A DNA stretch of 64,000 nt from assembly GCA_005408345.1 (NCBI GenBank), contig SEMN01000260.1, positions 1 to 64,000 of the forward strand. The letters run 5' to 3'. The notes below the pieces were generated by a model. That model ran no database searches, had not been told where the DNA came from, and worked only from the letters and a program-made list of their open reading frames with translations. This DNA is from Macquaria australasica. Its lineage: Eukaryota > Chordata > Actinopteri > Centrarchiformes > Percichthyidae. Position 1 is the first letter of the stretch. Each line of letters begins with the position of its first letter. Made by a program: the position numbers and the translations under genes. This document shows positions 52,401 through 64,000 of this stretch, piece after piece.

Positions 52401-52559
52401 TCCTATGCACACACTCTCCACGCTCCCCCTATCGCTCCCTCAGTCTCTGTAACCCCCCCTCCCTCCTCCTCTTCAGCTGTTCAACAGACGCATCCACATG
52501 GCTGACCTAGTCTTTCTTTATCCAGACACTAGTGAAGGAGAATTACCCCGACCACACTC

Positions 52560-52584
52560 AAAAAAAAAAAAAAAAAAAAAAAAA
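52560..52584. repeat. A25 homopolymer
   Basis: Twenty-five consecutive A just right of the candidate first exon. Confidence 0.96.
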
Positions 52585-52860
52585 TCCGAGCGAAACAAAA
52601 ACATGGACTGGATTCAAATAATCGTCAGGGACAAAAGGGTGGTGGTGGTGGTGGTTTTGGTGGGGGCGCCAATGGGGCTGTTGATTGATGGCAGCCCCGT
52701 AGGGAAAGGCTGCGTGCACCGTGTGTGTTTGCTTGCAACTGCATCAGGAAGCGAGATGCACGGCAGCCAAACTGGCCCCACCGACCGTCATCAACCGATC
52801 AATGGTAACGCTTATGGGAATGTGACTGAAACACTAAAGCCAGACAATGAAAGCTATAGT

Positions 52861-55800
52861 TGCCAAGTAGTGCCTTGTAAATAATGGCTCAATAGCCTAC
52901 ATTTTTCCCCCCATTCTCGACACAGTGCCACGTTTTAATAATTAAATATGAATGAAATGATGCTCGCTGATTTATATCGGGAAACATTAGTATATGCATC
53001 TGCTGGAAAAACACACAAGAGGAAAGCAGCGACTGAATGCTGCTCAGGCTTGTGGGGTTCATTTGCATTTTTTGGATAATGAATTAATTAGTCACCCCAC
53101 CCATTAAAAAGGCAGAAACAAGCAGGGGTGATAATGTGAATAGTCCATTAGCAATATTTGGGAGGCTGATTTTAATGGCTAGCCTGCACATCACATCAAA
53201 TGTGATCATGGTTATTTTCCAGTGACTCACTCGTTTTTGTGTTGTTTTGAGATAGAAAATATACATTAGGGTTTGTTTTCTCCTTATCTTAATGCTACCA
53301 ATGAAAAAAAAAAATCTGACAACCCCCCTCCCACACACACATTGGAGGAGTGGGAAAACAAAGATGGACTGCATTAAGTTATAAATTAATAGGATGATTT
53401 CTATTTCACTGAGCGAGCAGCTTGACACATTTTCATTGTCTTAAACATGATATTGGATCACTGTCAAAATCCAATTAACGAAAGCTAATAGTTTGCACAT
53501 TGGGCTCTTTTTGCACTAAAGCCAAACACGGGCAGCAGGAGAGACAGGCAGAAAGGATCAATAGCAATTGAGTTGAGGGTGGTGTGCAGGGGGTCCTTTA
53601 TTGTGCTGCAAACCATGTTGGTCGTCTTCGTTTCAATAGCAGAGAGAGGGGGGTTTTCACTGTGCAACAAAGTGCTGGTAAAAACCTTCCCCAGCTCCTG
53701 AGGCAACTGTCCTGAGAAGTCGTACTCCCCCTTCCACATAGTAACCTAACACCGCAGCAGCCACAGCTCCTCCCTTATCACAGTATGTATACATTTCACA
53801 AGGTCAATGTTTATGATATTTACACACCCATACAGTCTGCCTCCTTTCCTGAGTTACACAAACGTTCAAAGGATCCAAGATTGATAAGGAGGCGGAAATG
53901 CATGTCTTCTCTGTTTCCGATGTACAATCAAAGCCTAAAAACTTATACCAAAAAGGATTCTATTATGTGTTACAAGAAGAAACCAGGCAAATGCCAACAT
54001 TTTTTTCCCCAGTAGGTTTGTGAGGCTTAAGTTAGGCCAAGACAGCAGTGAGGGGTGAGTGCAGTGAATCCTCTCTGAAGGCAGAGCAAAGCTGGATTGG
54101 CTAGCGGGGCCGGCTCCCCTCCCTGGCAGATGAGATCCCATTATCAGGCAGACGAGAACTCCACCTCCAGGATTTCACAGCTCCTCTGTTTATCACATGG
54201 CTCTGTCAAGTTGGGCACCATTAACCGATAATGAAAGGAGACAACCGGTGCAGTTACAAGCAAAGCACTCCACATTCTACAGGCCTAAGCATGTATCTGG
54301 GAGGCTGACTGTGTCTATTCAATTCTGCTCAGCATTCAAACGGCCCATCACAATACCTTTTCCCTGAGCACCCCCCTTTTACATCTACAGCGCCTTCGAT
54401 CACGACAGAACAAAAACTGGTTACTTGGTGCCTCTTTCTGAATTCAGAGGAAATGAAATCTAACAGAGCTGCGCGCTGCTCGAAAGAGAAAAATGACACT
54501 TTTCTGCGACGCTCTTTTTTCCTAAAGATTATTAAAGGAGAACAATTCCTTGTAAGAGCTAACAAAACCAGAGGGGGCGTATGAGGGAGAAAAAAATGGC
54601 ACAAAGCAACACAAACTATCATTTTGAAATATGTTTTCTTCATCCACATCAAACATAATTAGTACAAGTGTTACTAAACAAAAAGACTGCAAGACTGCCA
54701 CTGAATCAAAGGCCAACATGCCACCCCCCTCTACCTCCCTCCTCCCCAGTCTGACTACTCCATTTATGGTTTATAGGATTCTGTAGCCACTTACGCTCAT
54801 TAAAAATGAATACTTAACAAAAGCTGTGGCTGACACACACTGTTTGCTTTAGCCTGATTTCTCCACACTGGAGAAAAACAAGCCACTCAGAGGCAGCAAA
54901 CACAGAGAGCAAGCGAGAAAGAGAGAAAGTGCTTGGCGATACAAGTAAGTCAGCCAGTAGCTGAAACAACAGGGGAAAAAAAAGTGACATGGATGACTGA
55001 GCCAAGCCTATGAGAGACTTGGCAAGCCTCAGAGGCCCTGGCCTCTTAAGCACTCATATCTAGTAACTTCATTTAATACATTCACCAGGGATGAGCAGAC
55101 AAGTTGAAGGAAAAATGGGATTGAGAGAAGAAAACAGACTTGTAAACCAAGAGGAGGGTTAGGATGTGGCGGTGGTGGGGGTGTACTTCAGAAGCTCAAC
55201 TTTAACACATGACTAAATCTCTACAGTGTAACAAGCTAACTTCTCTGCTGCCAAAACACAATACGGGCAGGAAAAAAATGGATGTGCTAGATTGAACCTT
55301 GAGACCATTTTACCATTCTCAGGCAGGTATTATCTACAGGAGCCGTTCTTCTCATATTAGAAACTTGAACAGTGTTTTTCCAGATGGGGCTTTAAAGCAG
55401 TGAGTCTCTCTTCGCCACACGTACTAAATCCATAAAGAACAAAGACTCTGTGTGACTGCTGCTTGATGTTACTGTTCCTCATGCTGATGGCAAGTGCAGA
55501 TAGCCCCCCCCCCTCCTTCTCTGCTGGCAGGCAAGCAAAAAAAAGCTGACTTCAAATCATTGCCCCTTTTAGCCTTCATGGATTCTTAAGAGAGCACTTT
55601 ACAAGTTGGGGGAATCCAAAGGGAAAATAGGGTCTTACACGACTAATTAAAACACAGACTTTGCCTGGAGGGGGTTGAGTGAAGGGGAAGCAATAAAAAC
55701 AATCCTCTCCAATCTCCCAACAAAGTAACTCAAGGAAATTACTCAACTAAATATGGTTAACTACACGCTTGTGGATATGAAGATTCACAGTTTAAGGACT

Positions 55801-58800
55801 ATTGCTTTAGCAAAAAAGAACAGTACTCAACAGAGTAAAAATCCATTACCTTAAAAAAGACCTTTAAACAATAGAGGTTACACCTTTCTCTATACAAACA
55901 AACAGCCCTATCAAGGTGACAAAAGACTAAGTGAAAATCAAGATGTCCTTTGGAGACAATCCAAACAGACAGCTAGTAATTAAGCTGCTACCTAGCAAGC
56001 GATCATTAACACAGTTGTAAAAATGTGAGAGAAGCCAGGGAATGGTATTTCACTTTAGGCAATCAGTGCAAGGTCTAGCCTCACATAGCTATCTTGTTTA
56101 CATAGCTATTCACAGTCACATTTGGCTGCCTCGCAACACTCTGAAAACCAAGACACTTGTAGGCTACATATGTCTAATCTCTTTGCCAAGCTACACAAGC
56201 TACTCAAGAGAGTGAAACTTGCTTCCAGCAGCCATTTGGTAAAACTATTGCATATTTAAAAAATTAAAAAAAATGAATGTAAGTAAACCTTATTCCAGAT
56301 GGAAGTAGCTGCCACCTGGCAGACAAAATGATAAAACGGTGGTGAGAGGAACCACAGCATTTCTCTTTTTAGAATACAGCAAGACCTGATTGCTCATTTG
56401 CAGACTTTGATATGAGCAAAAAACAAACACTACACACACTACGTCTGTATTCACGCAGAGAGGTCGACAGTTTCCATTAGATCACAGCTTGCTGAATGAA
56501 GAAAGACGCTAGGGTAAAAGAAAATCAGTGTGTGAAATGCTTAGGAACCAGAAAATAGTCAACCAACTCTGTACGGCCATAAACTCACATAGAAAACAGA
56601 CACAAACAAATGCACATGTGTAATACACCTTAGATGCTGCTTCACTAAGGCCCTGATTTTCTACATTCTTCAAGCTCTCACATGGACTGTCTGTGTCTGT
56701 CTGATTCTCCAGGCAAAAACAGAGCCTCATTCATCTGAATAAAAGAGCAGTTCAGCCTGCCGTGGCTGCACTGAGAACAGACTCTGAGGAATGAGACTGT
56801 ATTTCCAAGAGGGCCACAGAGACACAGAGTGCAGGCTGTGGCGAAAAGAGGAAGTTTACGTTTCAGGCAAATCCTTTTGTGAACAAAGACACAGCAAGAT
56901 AAACAAGCAGTACATGTGTCTGATGCTTAGCTCTGGATCCAGTTAGGAAAATCCTATTCCAGCAGGGTGAAACTGTGTTTAAAAGTGATCAGCAGTCAGC
57001 AAAGCAAATGGGGCCCATGATCATGAAAGCGAGAGCGAGAGAGCGAGAGAGTGTGTGTGGCGGTTGGGGTGTGTGATTCCTGTGTGGTTACTGTCTCCAA
57101 CCTAATCTGCTCAAATAGCCAGTGACTGCTCCATTTCACACAGAGCACATGGCTGTCTCACCTCCATACACTGCCACCCTATGGACAGTGAGTGGAAGTG
57201 CAGCTTCACGCTGTTGCTGTGCTAAAAGAGGAGGTGGGGTGGGGGAGCAGAGGCTCATGATGTGTAAAACAAAAAATGAACTCCCTACAGTATAATTCAT
57301 GACATGTAATAAGATGCTCAATATGGCGCAATGGACCACAAAGGTGTATCTTTTTTTTCTCCCCCCTCCTCCAGTACCAATGCTTATTCAGAAATCAATT
57401 ATTCTCCTCTGGTCACACTTGGCTGCTCTCAGTGTGTAAGCTAATGATTCAGCCATCTAGTTTACAGATAGATAGTGATAACTAGAATAAGCACATCCAT
57501 TACAGGTCAGAGGAACAAGCTTCTCAAGTCATTCAAGCTCATTTTTTCACATCTTGAATTTTACAGACTCACTTTCCTCACATTCCTTTTTTTCCATTTG
57601 GCATGAATATTAGCAGAGAGAAGAAATCTCAAAGGCAAATGTACGGTCAACATGTCAGCACTGGGTGCGGTGAGCAAAGGATGTGTTATTCAAAAAGACA
57701 GCACGCAGACAGGGTGTTGAGGCTGTGTTATGAGATTAGACTGTTTTTGTGGGAGCGAATGGGTAAAAATCTGTCTGTGTGCAGTCAGAGCAGACAGTTT
57801 GGAGATCAGTGCTGAGGTCAAGAGGAGCCACTTAGCTGTGCTTTGGCCTTCCAACCCCTACAGCGTTCAGAATCAACTGTTCTACTGTGGGAGTAGATAA
57901 AAAGCTTGGCAGTAGTCTTGCAACTGGAGATGGCTATATTTACTAATGCATGCAGGCTTTATTTATGGCTTTTTAAAGGTACAAAATGGAAATTAATGGG
58001 AATAGGTACGAAGGTAGGAAGCTCGCTCATTAGCCGGAATATATATTAGGTTAGCCTCACTAGCGCAGATCCCCAAAGGCACTAAATCTAGGGGCTTATT
58101 ATAAACAAACAAAGCAATAAACAATCCAGACTAAAAACCATACCACTCTCAATTACGACTCAACCATGAAGGTCATTTTAGATTTTTTTCCAACTGTTAT
58201 CACTATAATTTAACATGCGAGTTAATGAGATTTAAACCAGATGTGATGCCATTTTTTCCCTCTACCACATTATTACAACAGCAATGAGACAAGAAGAATA
58301 GCTCTCCCTTTGAAGTCTCTGGTGAGGAGATAATGTGCTGAAATCTGAGAATGTTAGGTGTCATTTATGATTACATGGCGAGCTTGCTACTCTTTGTCTT
58401 TATTGTTTAGACTTGTGAATCAACTGAGCATGGGAGTGTGTTTCTCATTATGCTGTTGTGGACAGAGAGAATTACTACTCAGAAGTGGTGAGCTGGAAAT
58501 TCTGCAAATTGCTTGTTTGGATGCACATATTCTGCATAATGCATGAAGCATCTAACATATAAACAGATATGTGTGTGTGGTAGGAAGTGAGTGCGTGTAA
58601 AAGATAGCGAGCAAGTGGGGAAAGACTGGGGGACAGAGAGAGAGTAACGCTGTTGATATTTGATATTGAGCAGAGTGGAAATCCAACGTGCAGCATGCTA
58701 ACTGTCGTTATAATAGGACAGAGGAGGCTTGGTGCAGCATTAGCTCCTTCAGTCAGCTCGTGGAAGAGGGATGGATGGGGGGGAAAGATGGATGGGTTGA

Positions 58801-61800
58801 GCAAGGGAAGAAAAGCAAGGGAGGGAGTGCAAGCCGTGGCTCTCTCTGTTCCTGCACACATCAGCAGCAGGAGGGCAGGGATGCACGGAGGCCACAGCAA
58901 GCCAATTACCAAACTCATTAAGTAACCTGCTAGTCGGCTTTGAACTGCAGCCCCCTCCATATCGTGACTGGATTCTCCGCCGCTCTTGTGGACATTCAGA
59001 TAGGCGCTGCTCTCACTCTCGCACCTCTTTTTTTAAAAATGGCTGGAGAGGGGAATGGAAATGGCAAGACGGTAATCACATTTTCACGTGCGTTCGTTGG
59101 AATTAAAAGCGCAACGCAGAATCCCAAGTGAAACCGCAATGAAAAAGATTAGTAGACTAGCAGCTTAAAGGCATGACGTTTGCCAAAGACAGCATTGCAC
59201 TGGCTGCAAATGAAGGAGAAAGGCCTGTGTATGGGTAATGCAACAAACTAGGAAATAATGCATCCAGATACAAACACAGGAGTGGGGTTTGCATGAGTTA
59301 GCAGTTGAGGATTGAATGAGAGCTGACGGGCTTGAGCTGTTCTCTCCACTGGCACAAAAAGTAGCAAGAAAGATGGCGGGACAGTGGAGAAGACGAAGCA
59401 CAGTGAGGGTTGAGGGTGACGATGGAGAGGAATAAGGCTGAGAGCTTCCAAGGACAGGTAGAGAACATGATCAAGGTCCACTGGGTGGGGCAGGAATAGA
59501 AACATCTTTTTGGGAGGGGAAGAAGAGGGGGTTAGGGCAGAGAAAAAAAAACGCTGTGTTAGTCAGCACTCCAGTGTCACGAAACATTGTTGACTAACCT
59601 TGACTGCATTCACCTCCTAGCTCACTGCCACACTGCCTCTCAACAAGTATTGACACAACGACAGTCTGCAGGAGAAAAACTGAAGGGGAAAAAACAGACA
59701 CACACAGAGGACAGGGGAAAAAATATGAATGATGTGTAAATGGAACAAACGAGGTGATAACAGCTTGACAGTAGAGGTGTATGCATGGGTGAAGACGGCT
59801 GCCATATTTGGCATCATGTTGAACACATGGTGAATTATAGGCACTGAAAAACATGAAGGTGCACGCGAACAAAAAAATACCATTCACAGAGCAGTTAACA
59901 TTTTCTATGAGGAGATTGTGAGAATGTATTCTAAGCCAGTATTCATTTCCCTCTTCTCAATAAACCTCTCTGGATACACACAGATCTAGGCACTTATTCC
60001 TGCTACACACACTGTAAAACACACATGCACGCACACGCACACACAGTCCCCCACCCCTGAACCTCCCCCATTATCCCATGAGCCCTCTCTTCTCTGCCTT
60101 GCTTGACAAGAGCTTGGAAATAAAAACATCACAGCTCTGCCTCGCAGCACCTGTTCAATAACATTGACATTTCACATTCAGCATCCGCACACAGAGATTC
60201 CCTGCATTTACTCTCTTTAACACCCAGAAACACAACACACACACACACACACACACCCCGACACACACTATCAATCTGCTACATTGCAATCTAAGCATTT
60301 TAATACTGCACAGACTGGGGACTGTGTACATGTGTGCATTTCCGTCCTGCATGTGTGTCTACCGTCATGTATGGGGGTGTAACAATCCAAATGAATTGTT
60401 GGGTACACATCTTGATTTTAACAAATAAAAGAACAACTCACTCATTAAAAGATAGTGATTCTTTCACAATAGTGACATTAGTCAATTATCATCTATCAAT
60501 TACTTCAGTCTATTCATGTGACTCACTGGTTTGCCACTTTTTTTCAGTGGCTAAAACTGTTGCAAATCCAAATGAACAATGAGGATAATTTAGGAAAATC
60601 TGTCAACATGGTTTAGAATAATATATAGTATAGCCTTTGTGTTTGTTAGTATGTCATTATATGTAGCTCTGAATATCATAAGAATGAGAAAATTAAGTAC
60701 ACCTTACAGATAAGATAAAATGATGAGCTACTAATGAATATGTAGGATGACTGTGTGTACGATTTTGTTTGAGCCATTTTTCTTTAAAAAGAGGGTGTGG
60801 CTGGTTTCTTAACCAATTATTTATGGACGGCAAAGCTGGTACAAAACAAGGCAACATCCCTAGATATTTACCAGATGTACAAAATGATACTGTTTGTTAT
60901 TATTCATTCGCTGATTCTGATGCAATGCGCCTCCTGAATTCAGCCTGCATTTTGAAGTGAAATGGTCTGTTCCTTTTTTGAATTTGAAAATAACATCAGG
61001 TGTGCAGTGAATAAAATCCAAGCATTTCTAACCGTGCAATTTCAACAGCACAGCAAGCAGAGTGTACTGTCAAAAATAGCACAAATACACACCATCCACA
61101 TACGCACATCAAATTTATATTCACGACATGATCAAACTCACCAAAGAGGATTTGGAGGTCACAGGTGTTTGATTTTCTTTTTCGATGCCCCATGACACTA
61201 TAATACATATGTGTTTTCATACAATAGTTGCCACCCGAGGAGAAGATGAAATGTGCAGTGGGCCACCTAGTGCCAGGGCTCAATGGTGTCACCAGGTGCA
61301 GCCTAACCTGGGTGGCTGAGCAGGGACATCTGTTTGACGGCATTAGAGCCATCAGAGCTCCGCCATAACCACAGATTAAATGGCAGTAAATCTGAGGATT
61401 AGATCCATGTATGAATAGCTCACATTGATTTTGCAATCCCTTCAGTAACTCTGGGATTTCCACGGTGACAAACAATGTGGCCATCAAGCACACACAAGAT
61501 CTCATCTGTCTCCCAGTTTTTTTTTTAAACCCTCTAAAATCAGTCTGTGACTAACCTATCTCCATTTTAATCTGCTCACATCTCGGCCTAGAGGCTGTAT
61601 CCAAATAGCGAACGGCATGCAACATCATTCCTTTAACAAACTGCCCATCCATCCAGTGTCTCCCACTAGTCACAACAGACTAGAGCAACTAAAACAAGCC
61701 CAACAGGCCTAGAAATGTCCATTCCTATATTCTAGTATGTGCCCTCATGCGAGGGACTTCCATGCTCTGCGAGTTGAGGGTTATTATATGTGAGCACCGT

Positions 61801-64000
61801 GGGGTGATGTGGATGATGACAAAGACAAACTGGCCTGTCCTTCTTTAGCTGCCTGGTCTCAGTATGTGATTATGCATGCGCTGACACACAAACGCTAAAA
61901 TTCACTCAGCCTCGGTGAGACCTTTTTGACGCGACAATCCCCAAAATCCCGTGCTGAAACCCCAATCCCCTCCGTCCACCACGGCCCTTAGGAAGCTGGT
62001 TGACATCAAAGACGGAGCGCTTCGCTTTCATGACTTCAGTCCGCCTCTCGGTCTGTCAGTGTCTCTGGCTGTCCACCACATGCTCAACAGAAAAGCCACT
62101 ATTTTAACACCAGGCTCATGCTAACCACTTCAAACACCTCCACAGCACAACATGAAGAAACTAAAGATAGCCTGTGCTGCATCTTCACTATTTCCATACT
62201 GTAAGAGGCGGGTGTCAAAGGCTTCTAAATAGAAGACAACATACTGAGAAATTGAGTCCAAAATAAATAATTACACCTATACCTCTACAGGGCCAGAAAA
62301 AAAACTGTAAGATCATGGAACACGAAGCACTATCGTCATCTCAAGTCAGCTTGGCAACCATATTTGGCAACCAGCAGCAACCTGACGCCCTCATCCAAAA
62401 TGGCTGCACTGGTCATCATGGCTGACCTTAGCCACCTATCAAGCCAAACGAAAGCGATTACCTGATGATTAGTGTGCATTGTGAGGCAGCTCCATTAACC
62501 TTTGAGAAACAGAGTGTGGAGGCTGCAGTGTCTAGCCAAGTGGAACTCTCTCCTTACTACTTCCGAGAAAAAAAACAACAACAAAAGACACGAGTGAGGT
62601 GAGTGAGAGAGAGAGATGGAGAAACTCGGTGTGACAGTGGAGCAGATCCTGTTAGGTAAGCACATTGAGCCGTCGGGCTGGCACATTCATCAACGCACAG
62701 AATGCCAGTCAGCAGCACCAGCAGGCTCGTCCACCTCTCTGCCACGCTACTGTTACTGTGGTGAGGTGGGGAGGGGAGAGTGACAGGGAGGCATTTGCAA
62801 AACAGATTTGGACCATTCTCTCCAGCATTTCGCAGTGCAAATGTTTCTATGCATGGTTCGGGTGGTTTTACTAGCGTTTCCGCCGCCCTAATAGATCGGC
62901 CATGGGCTGCTAATGATATCATTATCATACATGCACTGTAATTGTCTGGACCCAGGGTGTGCCAAGATCAATGGACAGCAAATTCTGGATCAATTGATTA
63001 GTCTGCCGCTGTTAAGCTGCTAAAACATATTTTGCACACAGTCAATGTGCCGTTGGATGGGCGGTGAACGGATTGGGTCCTTGCCTGTTTTCAGAGTGCA
63101 GCATCCAGACAAGGGGTTAGGCAAGTGGATCTGTGCCATATGACAAGTGAGCCGAATTGGCAGGGCTGATGAGCTTCCTCCGCTCATCTTAATGTCAACC
63201 ACAGCAAGTACTATTACACACAAAGCTCCAAATTAGGGCTTAAATGACTGTTTAGCATTCCTGACCAAGTCAAAACAAATTAATACTTGTAAAATTTCCA
63301 TTGTGCCTTTGTCATTGTGTCACACCACCACAATGTCAAAGGGGTTTTATTTTGAAAACCATGTAACCAGCAATGAGCCTGCAAGTACAGAAAATGTGTT
63401 CTAACTTACTGTGCAAAGGCAGAATGGTTTGCATGGTTAAGCATACATTGTTGTGTGGAAGATGGAAAAGTATCATCATAGCAAATCAGACTCTTCCAGT
63501 AGCATTGCATTAGGATTGTAGGACATAGTGTGATCTAAATTAAAGTAAAAGTAAGTAAGTAAAAGCTTATTTACACAATGACATTTAAAACAGTCTCAAT
63601 CTTGAGGACCGCACATCTACACTGCCATCTGAAACCCATACAGGCCAAAGTGAATGAGCAGACAGTTTATTGATTTGATTTTCAATAATATTTTCTGAAT
63701 TATGCAATCAGTGAAAATTAATGTTGACATTTGTATGTGTAGGTATGACTAAAACGTAGGCTTGATCTGGGGTTGACACAATAATTTGAACATCACTTTG
63801 ATCAACTGCTCATTCAATAAATGAGCCATGCAAACAACTTTGTGAAGCTTTATGTTTAATTTAGACCTGCAGCAATTTCACTACAATCTGCAACAATTTT
63901 AATAATCTATTAAAATTCACTGGCCATAGCTTCTCACTTGTGGGGATTTTCTGGTTTTCCTACTCTGCTATGATAGTAGACAAAACAAGACATTTCTTAA
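52861..64000. other. No recognisable gene: flanking DNA or extended 5' intron
   Basis: Eleven kilobases without a domain-bearing frame or exon that I can recognise on either strand. It contains AT-rich blocks with homeobox and octamer-like motifs (53041-53230), homopolymer and CA tracts (for example 60235-60256) and a possible DNA-transposon terminus near 60370. In mammals ENO1 lies beyond the 5' end of RERE, but no enolase exon is visible here. Confidence 0.7.
60235..60256. repeat. (AC)n microsatellite
   Basis: About ten AC units. Confidence 0.93.

Larger units (their letters stand above)
51890..52450 (-). other. rere: Putative non-coding first exon of rere (right boundary approximate)
   Basis: On the minus strand the sequence actggcgg followed by gtgagt gives a strong 5' splice site, with the last exon base at 51890. 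The sequence to its right is the most CpG-rich block in the window and has only one minus-strand ATG (52244) between 51890 and about 52480. A noncoding exon is required by the spliced leader of the ATG exon at 35666, and position and strand fit. The transcription start is not visible from sequence, so the right end at about 52450 is a guess. The block could instead belong to an unrelated transcript. Confidence 0.5.
51560..52860. promoter_or_regulatory. rere: CpG-rich block, candidate rere promoter
   Basis: CpG dinucleotides are far more frequent here than in flanking DNA (for example around 51940-52010, 52070-52145, 52190-52300 and 52600-52830). A CRE half-site (taacgtca, near 52161) and a CCAAT box on the plus strand (near 52669) are present. 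CT/CA and A25 tracts interrupt it. A TATAAAA near 51689 reads on the plus strand, inconsistent with the minus-strand gene, and may be chance. The promoter assignment is inferred from composition plus the adjacent minus-strand donor. Confidence 0.5.

Noticed and set aside
58940..59131. Short plus-strand frame with ATGGCTGGAGAG and a following GTAATC donor-like site
   Set aside because: Only one weak splice signal and no known product. It could be a chance start-like context.
61900..62080. Slightly CpG-rich segment considered as an upstream promoter or exon
   Set aside because: No splice donor on the minus strand and no domain on either strand; the CpG content is modest.

Overview
This window is vertebrate, almost certainly teleost fish, nuclear DNA. 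Short coding exons with canonical GT/AG splice sites are separated by kilobase-scale introns, dinucleotide microsatellites (CA/TG, TA, GA/CT) are very dense, and one element resembles the tail of a common fish interspersed repeat. I see no prokaryotic-type operon, rRNA, tRNA, CRISPR array or intact transposon. Nearly all long open frames are chance frames through microsatellites or GC-rich stretches.

The one gene I can support is the 5' part of the fish orthologue of RERE (atrophin-2, arginine-glutamic acid dipeptide repeats protein), on the minus strand, so it reads from right to left. Four coding exons are placed to the base: 35522-35156 (start codon, charged N-terminus, start of the BAH domain), 27177-27107, 2903-2798 and 1158-1062. 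Splice phases are 1, 0, 1 and 2. Together they carry 641 coding bases: 213 full codons plus the first two bases of Arg214. The rest of the gene (end of BAH, then ELM2, SANT, GATA-type zinc finger and the atrophin C-terminus) must lie beyond the left edge.

Upstream, the ATG exon starts at a clear acceptor (exon base 35666). A CpG-richer block at about 51.5-52.9 kb holds a strong minus-strand donor at 51889-51884, the best candidate for the non-coding first exon and promoter, about 16 kb upstream of the ATG exon. A 28-codon upstream ORF lies in this putative leader. Beyond it, 52.9-64 kb shows no recognisable gene; it may be intergenic or belong to a longer 5' intron if another first exon lies further right.

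The remaining sequence is intronic or flanking: 1-1061, 1159-2797, 2904-27106 (24.2 kb), 27178-35155 (8.0 kb) and 35667-51889 (16.2 kb). Points of interest are CA repeats just downstream of two BAH-exon donors, the apparent absence of a 42-residue in-frame segment present in mammalian RERE, a perfect 34-bp tandem duplication, an 84-bp imperfect inverted repeat, G-quadruplex and Z-DNA-prone tracts, and low-repeat, homeobox-motif-rich blocks that may be conserved regulatory elements. I found no convincing undescribed biological system; the best leads concern splicing and regulation of rere.
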